A DNA stretch of 64,000 nt from Rhytidiadelphus loreus (taxonomy: Eukaryota; Streptophyta; Bryopsida; Hypnales; Hylocomiaceae): the NCBI GenBank assembly GCA_947034895.1, contig OX344762.1, forward strand, positions 18,580,760-18,644,759. The letters are read 5' to 3'. How positions within the stretch are numbered: the first letter of the stretch is position 1; every line of letters begins with the position of its first letter. The translations under genes and the position numbers were made by a program. Positions 12,938 through 23,400 of the stretch are shown here, in pieces. Under the pieces are notes generated by a model, which made no database searches, was not told where the DNA came from, and was given only the letters and a program-made list of their open reading frames with translations.

Positions 12938-13521
12938 TTAACCCCTAAACGTCTAGAGTCTTCTCTAGAATTGAGGATTTGAGAAAAATCATTATAAAGT
13001 GCTATTTGAAAGAATATTTTGGAAGTGGTATAAAAATTAAAGTTGTAGATTTTGAGTTTTAGATTCTTTTCGTACAGTTAGATTCACCAATGCCATTACC
13101 AATATTTTTTATAAATTTTGAAAGGAAATTCTAAAATTCCTTCTAAATTTGATTACAAACAAAATATTATCATTTTTTGAGTAAAACTTGTTGGAATGGA
13201 TTTGAAATGAGGTTCTCTTGACCTGGTGCTTTTTTGAAATTTTTGTGTTCTTTAAATCTATGACCTCTTTTTGCAAATCCAATTTTGAACTAGAGTCAAT
13301 GCAATTTTGACTTAGTCAACCACATGACATACTTCCACATTTGTAATTTTAGAAAAACATTTACTCTAATAACACCAAATCCAACTATTAGATAGGACAA
13401 CAACTTCATAAAGTATCTCCACAAATTATAATGACTTTCATCCAAGCAATAATGAAAAAGAAATGTCAATTCCAATTTGTTCATTGTCTAGAAACTAGAC
13501 GTTGGAGCGCTTAGGGGTTAA
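12938..13521. mobile_element. TTAA-flanked piggyBac-like non-autonomous element
   Basis: Flanked by TTAA at 12938-12941 and 13518-13521. The ends read CCCCTAAACGTCTAGAGTC (left) and CCCCTAAGCGCTCCAACGTC (right, reversed); both then share an ACGTCTAG block. The interior is AT-rich with no transposase. A TTAA duplication with termini starting CCC is the hallmark of the piggyBac superfamily, so this is probably a deleted derivative. Confidence 0.7.
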
Positions 13522-13618
13522 CATTGAATGTGAACAACATTGTACAGTGAAATTAGGTTGCCCTACATTAATTTGTTGACATTTGACACTAGATAAATAT
13601 TTGTTGTTACTAAATAAG

Positions 13619-13867
13619 CATTACATGTGATTTGGGGTCTTTGGAAGACCGTTTCAGGCTTGTTCCCTTCATTGTTCCTCCCGTAGTCAAGGATTGGCCG
13701 GCTGTAAGAAAAAAACAAAAATTAAAAAAAATTAAAAAAATAGAGAAATGAGATCACAGCCTCTCGGCCACGTAGGACCGCTATAGTGTTATTGTAACAG
13801 TCACGTTCCCTGGTTATCACAACATTATAAGCTGCAATCTCTTGGACGCCTGAAAAAACATATAATG
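13619..13867 (+). repeat. CATTAGATG-ended element, copy 2 (family D)
   Basis: Starts CATTACATGTGATTTGGGG, has a TTGTTCCC block in the left half, an A-rich centre, then CCTCTCGGCCACGTAGGAC, and ends CATATAATG. The right half aligns in reverse with 44075-44180 (AACTAGGGAACTTGACTGTT there). It sits 38 bp from copy 3. Confidence 0.65.
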
Positions 13868-13905
13868 AATGTACTTCTGTTGAATTAGATATTGTTGTAA
13901 TTAGG

Positions 13906-14153
13906 CATTAGAAGAGATTTGGGAGGTTGGGAGGGCTGTTTTAGGCCTATTTCCGCTGCTATTCCCTCGATAGTCCGGGAACAGTTGTTGTCAGAATTTA
14001 ACAAAAATAAAAATGAGTTGAATTTTTATTTATTTATAAATAAAATAAAATTTTGATTTGGCAGCCGTTCTGCCACATCAAGCAGCAGCTGCGGGGATGT
14101 TTCCAACCCATAAGAACTCACAGCCGTCAAGAGGGACTAAATCCTTTCTAATG
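13906..14153 (+). repeat. CATTAGATG-ended element, copy 3 (family D)
   Basis: Starts CATTAGAAGAGATTTGGGAG, contains TTTTAGGCCTATTTCC and CATCAAGCAGCAGCTGCGG, and ends in CTTTCTAATG. Same orientation as copy 2, to which it is nearly adjacent. Confidence 0.6.
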
Positions 14154-15290
14154 TCTCATCAATTTCCATGCGTACAAATGGAAATATTTGTAGAAATAGG
14201 GATTTTTTTAAATGGTGATATTTAATATGCGTTTTTTAGACTATATGGTCTAAATTGCAAAAACGCCATTTAGGACAGGTATAGATTTTAGATTGCTCAG
14301 TTTAAACTATAAAAGTGCCAAAGTTTGTAGAATAGTGCCATTTTAATGAAATACCCTATAAAAATATTTGTTGCCTTTGATGGCTTGTAAAGTAACTTTC
14401 TTGGGATAAAACAACCTAATTTCACTATATAGTGTAGGCCATTTGAGATCCATAAATACTTTGCATAGATAATTGGAAGTGCATCTCAAAGTACTTTGAA
14501 TATTGGTAGGTATGAGAAAAATCAAATTTAAACATTAGACAATGAAAATAAAATGCTTCAAAGTTAGCTAAAAGATAACAAATTATAGAAGCCTTGGAAA
14601 ATTATGGTTACCAAAGTACATTTCAATCCAGATTTAGGCAAGAGACTTTGGAGTAAAATGTGCTTTGTTAACTATGATTTACTAAGGCATCTATATTTCT
14701 TTTTTGTCTTTTAGCTAACTTTGAAGGAGTTTATTTATTTTTTGCAATGTTTAAACTTAAGTTTCTTGTACCTAAGCTTTCAGGCAATTGCAAGGAACAC
14801 TCGCTCTATTTATTGTATTTTGAATATTGTATTGAGAAAAAAAAACTTTTGGAATAAATGTTTTGAAAATCAAGAAAAAAATTGACGATTAGTGTAACAT
14901 TGAAAATAATGTACTCCCAAAAATTTAGGCATTAAAAACAAATTCTCTAAATGTTGTGCACAAAATAGAGAATCTAAAAATTTCAAGATAAGATATATTC
15001 ATGTTTTTATCTTTTGAAAATTTCAAAAAAAAATAAAAAATAAAAAATAAAACATATTTATTATTTTCAATTTGAAGGGGTTTCTAATCAACTAGTTACA
15101 TCTTAATAAAAATGAATTCTACAATCCATGTATTAATATAAAGATAGCACACTTTTGAATACAACCATATAGGTGCAAGATGGAAAAATACTATTTTTAG
15201 AAAACTAGTTGATATATATGACAACTAGTTCAATATATGATATCCTTGAAGACAACCTCATAAAACAATTTTTAGCTTCAAAATTTGTAT
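14154..15290. other. AT-rich region, no gene recognised
   Basis: 14700-14810 is similar to 57810-57900 (both read CTTTTAG-TAGCTTT-GAAGGAG), so part of it is a dispersed repeat. No gene. Confidence 0.4.
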
Positions 15291-15627
15291 CATTAGATGA
15301 GATTTCCCACCTGGGAAGGGCCGCAAGTTCCCAAGAAGAAAACTGGACGAAACTTACGAAACTGGACGAAAGTCGACGTTCGCAGGGCCTGCTGACCTAG
15401 CCAAGCGACTGCCAGGTCGATTTTTTCAAAAAAAAAATAAAAAAATAAAAAAAAAATTTAACTTTGTTTTCCATTTCAAGAACTTTGATTTTCTTTTTCT
15501 TTTTTTAAAAAAAAAAAAAAAAAAGCACATGTCGGCCGCGTTTGATGGGGCCCAGGGGAACGGACGGGGGAACGGGGCTGGGAACAGGCTGAAACGGCCC
15601 TCCAGCCCCCCCGAATCACATCTAATG
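15291..15627 (-). repeat. CATTAGATG-ended element, copy 4 (family D)
   Basis: Starts CATTAGATGAGATTTCCC and ends CACATCTAATG. The G/C-rich block (GGGCTGGGAACAGGC, then GGCCCTCCAGCCCCCCC) lies in the right half, so it is inverted relative to copies 1-3. Contains a direct repeat AAACT-GGACGAAA at about 15342-15370 and a long A-rich centre. This is the largest and least decayed copy. Confidence 0.7.
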
Positions 15628-15777
15628 TTTTGGGTACAAAATAGTACTAAAAAACTCTAAAATGGTAGTTTAAGTGAGGCATATTGACATTCAATTGGGA
15701 ATAATTTAAAAATAGTAAATTATTTTTGATAAATACAAAAATGACCTAATTACCTATAATGGTCTTATCTGCCTTTG

Positions 15778-16706
15778 TTAACCCCTAAAGGACCATTGTC
15801 CCCTCGGGGGACAAAATGGATTTCGGGCAAGTTCCTATGATCTCAATTTTCAGTGAATTTTTTTGAAACTTTCCCATAAGATAGGAAAACTTATGAGCTT
15901 CGTGGGAATATAAATTATATTTCAATTGGTGCCCGAGAGCAAAAGTTATGGCATCTTAAACATAATTTACACGTCACCAGGCAGAAAAATAAATCTACAA
16001 AAATTTGAAATTAATTTTTTAATTTTTTTCTTCTTAAAGATAATATTTTTGTCTACATGTGAAGCTTTGATTCATTCCATTTGGATTAGTAATGTGAAAG
16101 TTATGAACAATCTTGTTTTTCGGGCAATTTGAGCATCTTCTTGAAAAAATAACTTATAGGATTCAATTCTGAATGCAATTTTCACAATTTTTCAAAAAAA
16201 ATTGTTTGACAAGGTTAAATTTTCTATTTAGAACAATCTCACCGTTGAGATTATTGTGTTTCAATCCCATTTTAGAGCTATTAAAGATTTAGTTTTTCTT
16301 TCAATCTTGGACCTACTTGTACTGAACAATTTTTTAAAGAATGAAAATCAATCATGTTTTTTTTTTTAAAAAAAATTCTAGACTTTCGATTCAATTCTGC
16401 AACACAAAATTTTTTAAATTCAAGGTCCATGGTGTAATTTTTTTCCCCAAATGGCATTCAAAGTCATCTGAAATTGCAGGCTAGTGTTCAAAAAAGCTTT
16501 CTTTTTTCAACTTTGAATGCTAATATCTTCCAATCTGTACGGTCAAACTCCATGAAATTTTTATCACATGATACTAGACTAGTAAAGTACAAGATCCTAC
16601 GCTTAGATTCTAAAAAAAGTTTTTTTTTTTTTTGGATGAATGCAGCAAAAATGGCAGTTTTGAGTAGTTTTTGACAGAAGAACGGACCTGGTCCTTTAGG
16701 GGTTAA
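15778..16706 (+). mobile_element. TTAA-flanked piggyBac-like element, family A
   Basis: Flanked by TTAA at 15778-15781 and 16703-16706. The termini share 14 bases: CCCCTAAAGGACCATTGTCC (left) and CCCCTAAAGGACCAGGTCCG (right, reversed). The AT-rich interior aligns with 48086-49171, 51504-52091 and, in part, 45630-45920. No transposase frame; the 68-codon frame inside shows nothing recognisable. Confidence 0.78.
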
Positions 16707-17893
16707 TATGAATTTGAGATCCTAGTGAAGTTTAAAATAAAAGTTATGGCCAAAAAACAAGCCAAAAAGAATATTTTTGTGCAACGTGTGATAAGAAATA
16801 GTACAATTGTTTCTTGCGATTGCCCTTCCAATGATACAAATTTCAAGTTCTAATTATAAATTGGTCAAAAGTTAGAATATATTTGAAGGGACAAACTTTG
16901 AAGTGCATTGAGGATGCCCTAAAGAACATACTCCCCAAAATACTTGGTACTATACTAAAAAAAATATTGTTCTCAATCATGTAGAAAACCCTTATTAAGT
17001 GACCTAATTCTTTAGTATAATACCGGATCATGCTAGAACAATATCTATACATTAAATTAGGATATTTGTTTTGATTGTTATAGTGAGATCTCCGGAACCA
17101 TGTGTGCCCTGGTCATGTTCATGGTACTATTAGAAAGCTCTCTACAAGAAGGGGTGCACAAACTTTATTTCATGGTGTTCCGACTCACAATAGAAAGATA
17201 TTCAGTTTCAAATTTTTTATGAATTAAGAAATTAATTAGAAAGTTACTTTTACTCTTATTTTATTATATTATTATACTGTGGCAACGGCACAGGGGGTGC
17301 TGTCTAGTGCCTATGATCGAAGGAAAGAGGAGAAAATGATCCCAAAGTACCATGCAATATGTTCGTAACTTTTCTGCAGAGCCGTCCATAAATTTTTCCA
17401 GAGTTCGGTTACTTCATGACGATGGTTTTAGCATTGGCCTTGTAATGCTGTGTACGTGCATTGAGGTCTTCCATAAGCCTGCCCGCAGAGGTCAGGGAAG
17501 GAGAATATCCTTGCCAGCATTCAAGCTTAATTTCTTCACAGGACCGGTCCACCCCGTTGCGACGTACGACAGGAAAATTATTTTCTTACAGCGGACCCGC
17601 CTGCTCAGAATATTTGCACAACATGCGCTAAGCTTCTCCAACGTCTGAAGAAGCTAGTTCAATAAATTACTACAAAGAATACTGTCGGGTATTTCAGAAT
17701 TCCTTCCAGTCTTGATGGCAATGAAACAGACTCTACAAAATTCACGTAGTGCAAGCAGCACTTTCTTGCTTACCAAAAAATTCTACACTTCAGTAGGAAT
17801 CCCGCATAAAAATGGATAAATGGAAAAACGCTGTCAATCACAAGAAACTGGCCACCTCATCGTCGAAGATTGGGACACCAGGGCGCTTAGGGG
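16707..17893. other. Region with unidentified island ending at a TTAA terminus
   Basis: 17280-17880 is GC-richer and has open frames on both strands (plus 17352-17648), but no domain is recognised. It ends in GGGCGCTTAGGGG next to TTAA (17894-17897), the same terminus type as the piggyBac-like elements. No matching left end is visible nearby, so the element is truncated or the partner has decayed. Confidence 0.35.
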
Positions 17894-17897
17894 TTAA

Positions 17898-18494
17898 ACA
17901 ATAGCAATACTTCATACAGCAACTCCAACAAACTCTAGACTATCACCAGATTGAAACGTTAAGTTAGATGAAGTCACCTTCAACCACATCAGATCCCTTC
18001 GATGAGAACCTCGCTCCATGCATGGCATCTGTAGAATTCACACACTTGATATATGAACAGCATAAGAAACAATCAGCAATTAAACCACCACCCCACATTT
18101 GCAAAATAGTTCAGGCATGACGGGGGGGTCTGCAAGTGAATTGGGGACAAGTATTTACTTGAGCGCTTTGAAACTAATATGGTCAATGAACATGAATCCT
18201 CTGTGCCAGACCTAGCTAATCTACAAGTGAACATGAACAACTTAGAGAACGTTTTCTCGTTGAGGCTACATAAAAAACCTAGAAATTTTCAGAAAATGGC
18301 TTGCAATGGCAACAAGGAAAAAACTGCGGCCACCCTAATTGAGACTGAAATGCAACTGCTGCAATCACCTCCTGAACAGTTCTCGCATTGATTTTGTGCT
18401 ACATGATCCCAGCACCTCGAAAGGGAGTAGAGCTCAGGAATTCATGGCAAACACGTTACGCTCAGCCTGATAGTAGTTAAAATTGTTGGACTCA
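17898..18494. other. Spacer downstream of the Dof-like pseudogene
   Basis: A 70-codon plus-strand frame (18179-18391) has no recognisable motif. It may include the 3' flank of the minus-strand gene to its right. Confidence 0.3.
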
Positions 18495-19137
18495 TCAACC
18501 GAATGATGAGTCATTGCTGGCTGCCGCAGATTCATAGCATTTACTGTTGTTGGATTGCTCAACCAATGTTTCATTGCATGCATCGGCAGCGGGCCTAGAA
18601 GAGGATTCTGCCACAGTCCTCTCCACCATTGGAGGATTGTCAGCAACCTTCGCATACATCGGTGGAATCTGAGACCACATCAACCATATATTTCGCAACA
18701 TCCTGAGCCTCAAAAATCTCGTCCATCAAAGAGGCCTCAAGGAAATCTCAGAGCCCTGCATCTTCGTCCGGAAGCCTCTCCTTCGACGAGGAGTGCACCA
18801 GACACTAGCCGGTCTCAACAATAGCCTTTGAAACTATTTTCCGCAGCTGAGGCACTGGAAGCGCGCGCGGCTGCGACTTCTTTTCAAAATGTTGTTATAA
18901 TACTTGAAGAGCGAATTGTCCGTCACGCCGCAATGATGGCATTCGAGTTCGCGGCATGGCCTTTAGTTCCAAGAGTTCCTTGTTACGCTTCGTGACGTAG
19001 GTTTTCTTTATGGGCACCATAGGAGCTCCAAGGTGAAATATTTGTGACAATTGTGGCATTGGTAACACGGCTGGTCCAGCTTTTTCTTGTCACGGACTCA
19101 AAGCTGGAGTGTTCGCAACGCGTGGGTATTGCGCCAT
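18495..19137 (-). pseudogene. Decayed Dof-like C2C2 zinc-finger gene
   Basis: The minus strand opens with ATG at 19137 (MAQYPRVANTPALSP, then a stop). About 19074-19000 then reads DQPCYQCHNCHKYFTL and, after a shift of frame, GAPMVPIKK. This resembles the Dof finger core (QPRxFCKxCxRYWTxGG followed by VPxG). About 18965-18860 reads ECHHCGVTDNSLFKYYNN and, further on, FQCLSCGK before a stop, like a second Dof finger including its YYNN motif. Beyond it the text continues in other frames (MDEIFEAQDVAKYMVDVV, then a Ser/Ala/Asn-rich tail ending SNDSSFG). At least three frame changes and two internal stops make a working product unlikely. Dof proteins are plant transcription factors. The family call rests on motif spacing only; another C2C2 finger is possible. 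Confidence 0.4.
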
Positions 19138-19270
19138 CAGACAGAATGCAAGGCAGTCTCTAAGGAAAGGAGGTGCTGAGCTAGGAGGGATGCAAGAGGT
19201 AGCGGACTAATTCAAAGTAGAGCTGCAGAAGAGCTCAAGGAGTGCCTGGAGCTAGCCTTGGAGGTCTTTA

Positions 19271-19278
19271 TATTTATA
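19271..19278 (-). promoter_or_regulatory. TATA box upstream of the Dof-like pseudogene
   Basis: TATAAATA on the minus strand, preceded by GC, lies 134 bp upstream of the ATG at 19137. That spacing fits a transcript start near 19240 with a leader of about 100 bp. It lies 103 bp below the edge of the CHS fragment. Confidence 0.5.
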
Positions 19279-19380
19279 GCAGGGAGGGAGGGGAGGGGAG
19301 GCCACTGAACTGGCAGTTAATTAACATATATTCCAATCAGAACATACAACCTGGTGGTCAAGTGTAATCCGTTGAGGCTT

Positions 19381-20147
19381 CCACCTGGTCCAGAATGGAC
19401 GGACCTCCAGGATGGACGGCCCAGAACATCTCGTTTCACGCCGGAGACCCCACGCACTTCCGTGCCTCCGTCAAAAACTTCTCCATGTTCTCCGAGATCA
19501 GCCCAGGCACGTCCTTCATCAAGTTGAAGATCAACCCCGCCTCCGTCAAGTGCCCGGCGATGGCGCCGTCGCTCTCTGAATTGGGTCCAAGCTAGGACAT
19601 GCTCGATGGAGAAATCGAACGTGCTGGCTAGCCAGCTCCCGGTCGGACAAAATATTGGACGGAGGTTCACGAATGAATGTTTTGATTGCTCCATCGTTAC
19701 ATCTGTGCGGCTGGACTCTGGCTTTTGTCCTTGTGCCTCTAATTAATTGTTAAGATACATGTGAATGGAATCGCAGTGAATATTTCAAGACATAGCTGGG
19801 GAGACAGCCTAGCCATGCCAGGGGAGGTGGAGCTTAGATATCAATTTCCGTGTGGGATGGCAGAGATGTGAGATGGAGATAGAACGAATGGGTTAGACGA
19901 GTACTAGGAATTATGCAAGATGGAGAAGTCCTTAACTTACAGCAGATGCGCTTGAATTCGAGCTTGAATTTGGCCTTGATGGCTTCCTTGTCACTCCAAT
20001 TGGTGATTTTGAAGAAGTCCTGGTACTCGCTCTGCAAAAACTTCGCGGGTGGGACGGCAGTGCCGATTCGATTCCCAGAACACACGCTGGCCCTTCAGCT
20101 CTGAACTGGCCCCTGGGCACCACCGTTACCTCGCCCCCTGGTGCCAT
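19381..20147 (-). pseudogene. CHS: Chalcone synthase pseudogene, exon 1 and middle of exon 2
   Basis: Exon 1 (20147-19941) starts MAPGGEVTVVPRGQFRAEG and continues PACVLGI, then GTAVPPAKFLQSEYQDFF in another frame. A 5-bp tandem duplication (CGATT at 20064-20073 on the plus strand) causes the shift. The exon ends at GTAAGT in the phase of the conserved CHS intron. About 200 codons of exon 2, including the catalytic Cys, are missing. 19577-19381 reads [30 protein letters not shown], then NEMFWAVHPGGPSILDQVEA, which contains the catalytic His. TGA at 19438-19436 replaces the expected Trp codon just before NEMFW. CHS condenses p-coumaroyl-CoA with malonyl-CoA to start flavonoid synthesis. Closest in wording to moss CHS as remembered. 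The missing C-terminus is at 23207-23400 on the other strand. Confidence 0.88.
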
Positions 20148-20719
20148 TTTACAACTGAGGCCTTGGATTCACACGAATCGTGCACACACGTACTACCCGT
20201 GAGCACCTCCGCACCCTGCACCCTGCACCCCGCTTTAAAAGAATCACCAACTGCGTGCTGCAGTGAGAAAGATTCACGGACCGAGCGCGAGTGGTTAGAT
20301 AATTGCTGTGCGATGGACCGATCGATTGCTTGAGTATTGAGGGTGAAGCCGTCAGGCATTGGGGCTTGGCAATCAGCCCTTTGGAAAATAAGGTTACTGG
20401 AGAGAAATCAATGGACCAATCCTCCTTCTAATTCAGTTTTAAATTTCGGAACCTAGAGAGCCTATTTTTTTCAAAACTAGAAATTAAACTTGCTTGTTTC
20501 ATTTTGTTTCAATCACTAGTAGAAGCAAATATACAATATTTTACTTCTTTTCTTTTGACTTATGGGGATAATCAAACTAACTAAGAGTGTTATAATTTTG
20601 AAAGTTAGGAAATTGTTGAGAATTTTAAAAGAAAAGTGAAGAAAATTCATATCAAAGATAAAACATTTTGTTTGACATTCAATAATTAAGATAAGATTGG
20701 CTATTACTTTTTGATGGGT
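20148..20719. other. Former 5' flank of the CHS pseudogene
   Basis: 20150-20400 is GC-richer and directly upstream of the pseudogene's ATG. On the minus strand it has TTTTAAAG near 20236, a tandem GCAGGGT repeat and an ACGTG core, all compatible with an old promoter. From about 20400 the sequence becomes AT-rich. Confidence 0.35.
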
Positions 20720-21857
20720 TTAGCCCCTAAAATTTCTTAACACCAAATTGTGGATTTTAAAGTTTTTATGAACTATTGTGGTTTGACTTAATATTCATGT
20801 GAGTTAGTATTAATATTAAATAAATTCTTTGCATGCAATTTTTTGTTACAAATTCAAAAACATAACTTGACAATCTAATGTGTTTCTTATGAATTATTGA
20901 TTGTTTTAGCCTCAAAGAATTTTGTTTTTTTAATTATTGAAGGAGTTGAAAGCAGTTCCTATTGAATTTTTTTTCCTCTTTAAGGCCATGGCATTAAAAT
21001 TCATCTTGTAAGCATAAAACTGCAATTTGAATCTTTTTCTTACATTTTTATAGATGAAAAAACTTCATCCTAAAGTAACCATTCTCAAGATGTGGTTGAG
21101 TTTTAGGGTTTAATTTTGTACAAACATACTGATAAATTGTCACAATGAGTTCAAAATAAAATTTTATTGAGATTAATGAGCACAATTCATTAATTGTGCT
21201 TGTTAAATTACCCCTACTCCCCACCCATATTTGTATTTTTTAGAAAGCAATTGGGACTACATTCAATATGGGATATTTGACATTTTTGTATGCACTTTGT
21301 ATCAATATGAATTTGTATCCATATTTTGTATGAATATATATGTATTTTATATATATTTTTGTATGACTTCTGTATATTTTTTAATACTTCAATTGATCTT
21401 GATCGTCTAATTGTATCCATATCAAGATCAAAAGGGGGCCAATTTTTTTCACTTTGAGATTAATAGCTTAGGTATTCCTAGAAGAAGTTTAATCAATAGC
21501 TCAAGGGGGTTCACATGGGGGCCCTTGCCTGATTTGAAGGCTATGCATTTTCAATGGGGGGCCAAGTGTGTGTTAATCATAGGATTGTATTTGCCTCTTT
21601 CAGCTCATTGTCATTGTCATTGTCCATACAAATCAAACTTCAAAATCCTACAATTTGAATACTCCATCTTACAAATGAAAGTGAACTATCATTTTCTTTT
21701 CCTTTTTCCATTTATGGAGATGAAATCACACCCCTTTACAAGATCCTATGGTTACATGTATCTAAATTTTAAAAAATAAATAAATTTGGTACTTGACCTA
21801 GAAATGGCAGTTTGGGGTGTTTATGGTGAAAGCATAGTTGAAATCATTTAGGGGTTA
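20720..21857 (+). mobile_element. Candidate TTAA-type element, decayed left end
   Basis: The right end is clear: CATTTAGGGG followed by TTAA (21854-21857), preceded by a family A tail (AGAAATGGCAGTTT at about 21803). A possible left end is TTAG/CCCCTAAAATTTC at 20720. Inside lies the reverse GGATAC-type array (21285-21425) and an open plus frame of 122 codons (21411-21779), which shows no known domain. Confidence 0.45.
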
Positions 21858-23030
21858 AGGATTAAAGTAATACACATTCTTCACAACTTTATCGAATCAT
21901 GTTTGAGTGTCATACATAAAGACTTCAAATTACAACATAGTGTTTGGGATGAAAGAGGATTTGGGATTTTTGACTTTGCTTAATTGAAAAAATTGCATTA
22001 TAAAGTCATTTTCTGTGACTGGTTGTGTACAAAACTTTATTGAAAAAATCGATATTGTTGAAATTCACACTGTAAGCTTGTAAGTCTCTTTTAAAATAGA
22101 ACATGTAGGAGTGACTTAGAATGAATTTGACAATTCTTTTTTCTATAGCAACTCACATTGGTTTATATATATATAACTTTTTTTTTGTAAAACAAGATGG
22201 ACATTTTATGTCACTACAAAATAGAACATGTGAAATATTGCTTGAAAATTCAATAGTGCTCTTTCTTCAGTAGTGCTCGGGACAAATCGATAGCTATTCT
22301 ACATGTAGGATAATTTTATACATAATTAGAGAAAATTTTGAACATGTCTAAAATATGAAAAAAAATTTAAAATTTGAATAACTAGAGAACTAATCACCTC
22401 TTAATATTAAATTTTTTAGAAAAAGTAACACATTTACATATGAATAAAAAAAAATATTACTATAATGATGAGTGTCAAAAAATGAAGAAGATCACCATCA
22501 TGCCAAAAGTTAGAAAAATCAAAACAAATATTCAAATTGTGCAAATGCCAAAATTGAATTATTTTGACACCCAAATGTCAAATCCAACTTAAACATATGG
22601 TACTTCATCTTTTGCCGGTGGAATTGCAAAACAATGTGGTTGCACTCACAAAATATTGGCAAACCCCCCATCACAAATGAAATGTACAAAATTTATATTT
22701 GGAATAATAAATAGAAAAAATCACGGGACTTGGCACTTGAAAAAATGCTTCAATATGGGAATTAAAGAGAAATAGCTAGTAAATTATGAAGTGCAAAAAT
22801 ATCCTCTATATCCTTTCTAGAAAATTTAATGCCTGAATTGAATGCTACATAACATGATTTTTATTCAAATTTTAAAATATCTTTAACATTCATTAGCAAA
22901 AATTAAATTAAATCAAGTTGTTACTAATTTCACAATTTCCAAACAGTGAAAGATCTCCCTTTGAAACTAACTATTATATTAATTGCTAAATATATACAAT
23001 CAATTTCCTTACTGATTTTTAAAATTTCAG
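21858..23030. other. AT-rich region, no gene recognised
   Basis: No credible reading frame or named repeat. Confidence 0.45.
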
Positions 23031-23071
23031 CGTATGGAGGGTCAAAGGTTCACGCAGGCAAGCGAGCGGAA

Positions 23072-23107
23072 GGACAAGCCAGCACGGAGGGACAAGCCAG
23101 CACGGAG
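23072..23107 (+). repeat. 18-bp tandem repeat, two copies
   Basis: GGACAAGCCAGCACGGAG occurs twice without a gap at the left edge of the GC-richer island that holds the CHS end fragment. Confidence 0.9.
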
Positions 23108-23160
23108 GACGAGCAGCGCGGCCAGTTATAGTAGCTGCGCAGACAAACGCGTGAGCAGTT

Positions 23161-23202
23161 GTTTACTGGGCAGTAAGTTTCGCACTTCACTGCCCAGTAA
23201 AC
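23161..23202. repeat. Perfect 14-bp inverted repeat beside the CHS fragment
   Basis: GTTTACTGGGCAGT (23161-23174) and ACTGCCCAGTAAAC (23189-23202) are exact reverse complements with a 14-bp spacer. The structure lies immediately left of the point where CHS similarity begins on the plus strand, so it may mark a rearrangement junction. Confidence 0.85.
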
Positions 23203-23206
23203 CGGG

Positions 23207-23400
23207 CCAGCTTCCCTGTGGGAGTTCGGCAACATGTTGAGCTCGTCAGTGCTGTTCGTGCTGGACCGGATTCGGCATCGATCACTGAAGTCGGACGCGT
23301 CCACGCTGGGCGAGGGTAGCGAGTTCGGGTTCTTCATTGGAACCGGGACGGGACTCACCTTGGAAGTGCTGGTCTCCGCGCCGCCCCCAATGTGCAGTGA
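23207..23400 (+). pseudogene. CHS: Chalcone synthase pseudogene, C-terminal end
   Basis: Reads EFGNM (from 23222), SSVLFVLDRIRHRSLK, DASTLGEGSEFGFFIG and LTLEVLV. This is the last 60 or so residues of CHS, including the catalytic Asn in GNM. Three defects are visible. The SSA after GNM is altered to LSS. The GFGPG loop is changed to GTGTG. One base is lost after LTLEVLV, which hides the usual LRAAPN ending; without that loss the frame would reach the TGA at 23398-23400. There is no CHS exon sequence immediately upstream. It complements the minus-strand fragment at 19381-20147 with about 16 codons missing and no overlap, so both probably come from one ancestral gene. Confidence 0.88.

Noticed and set aside
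19317..19694. 125-codon minus-strand frame across the CHS fragment
   Set aside because: It overlaps the region whose other frame clearly reads as CHS; this one is a shadow with low-complexity Gly/Arg content.
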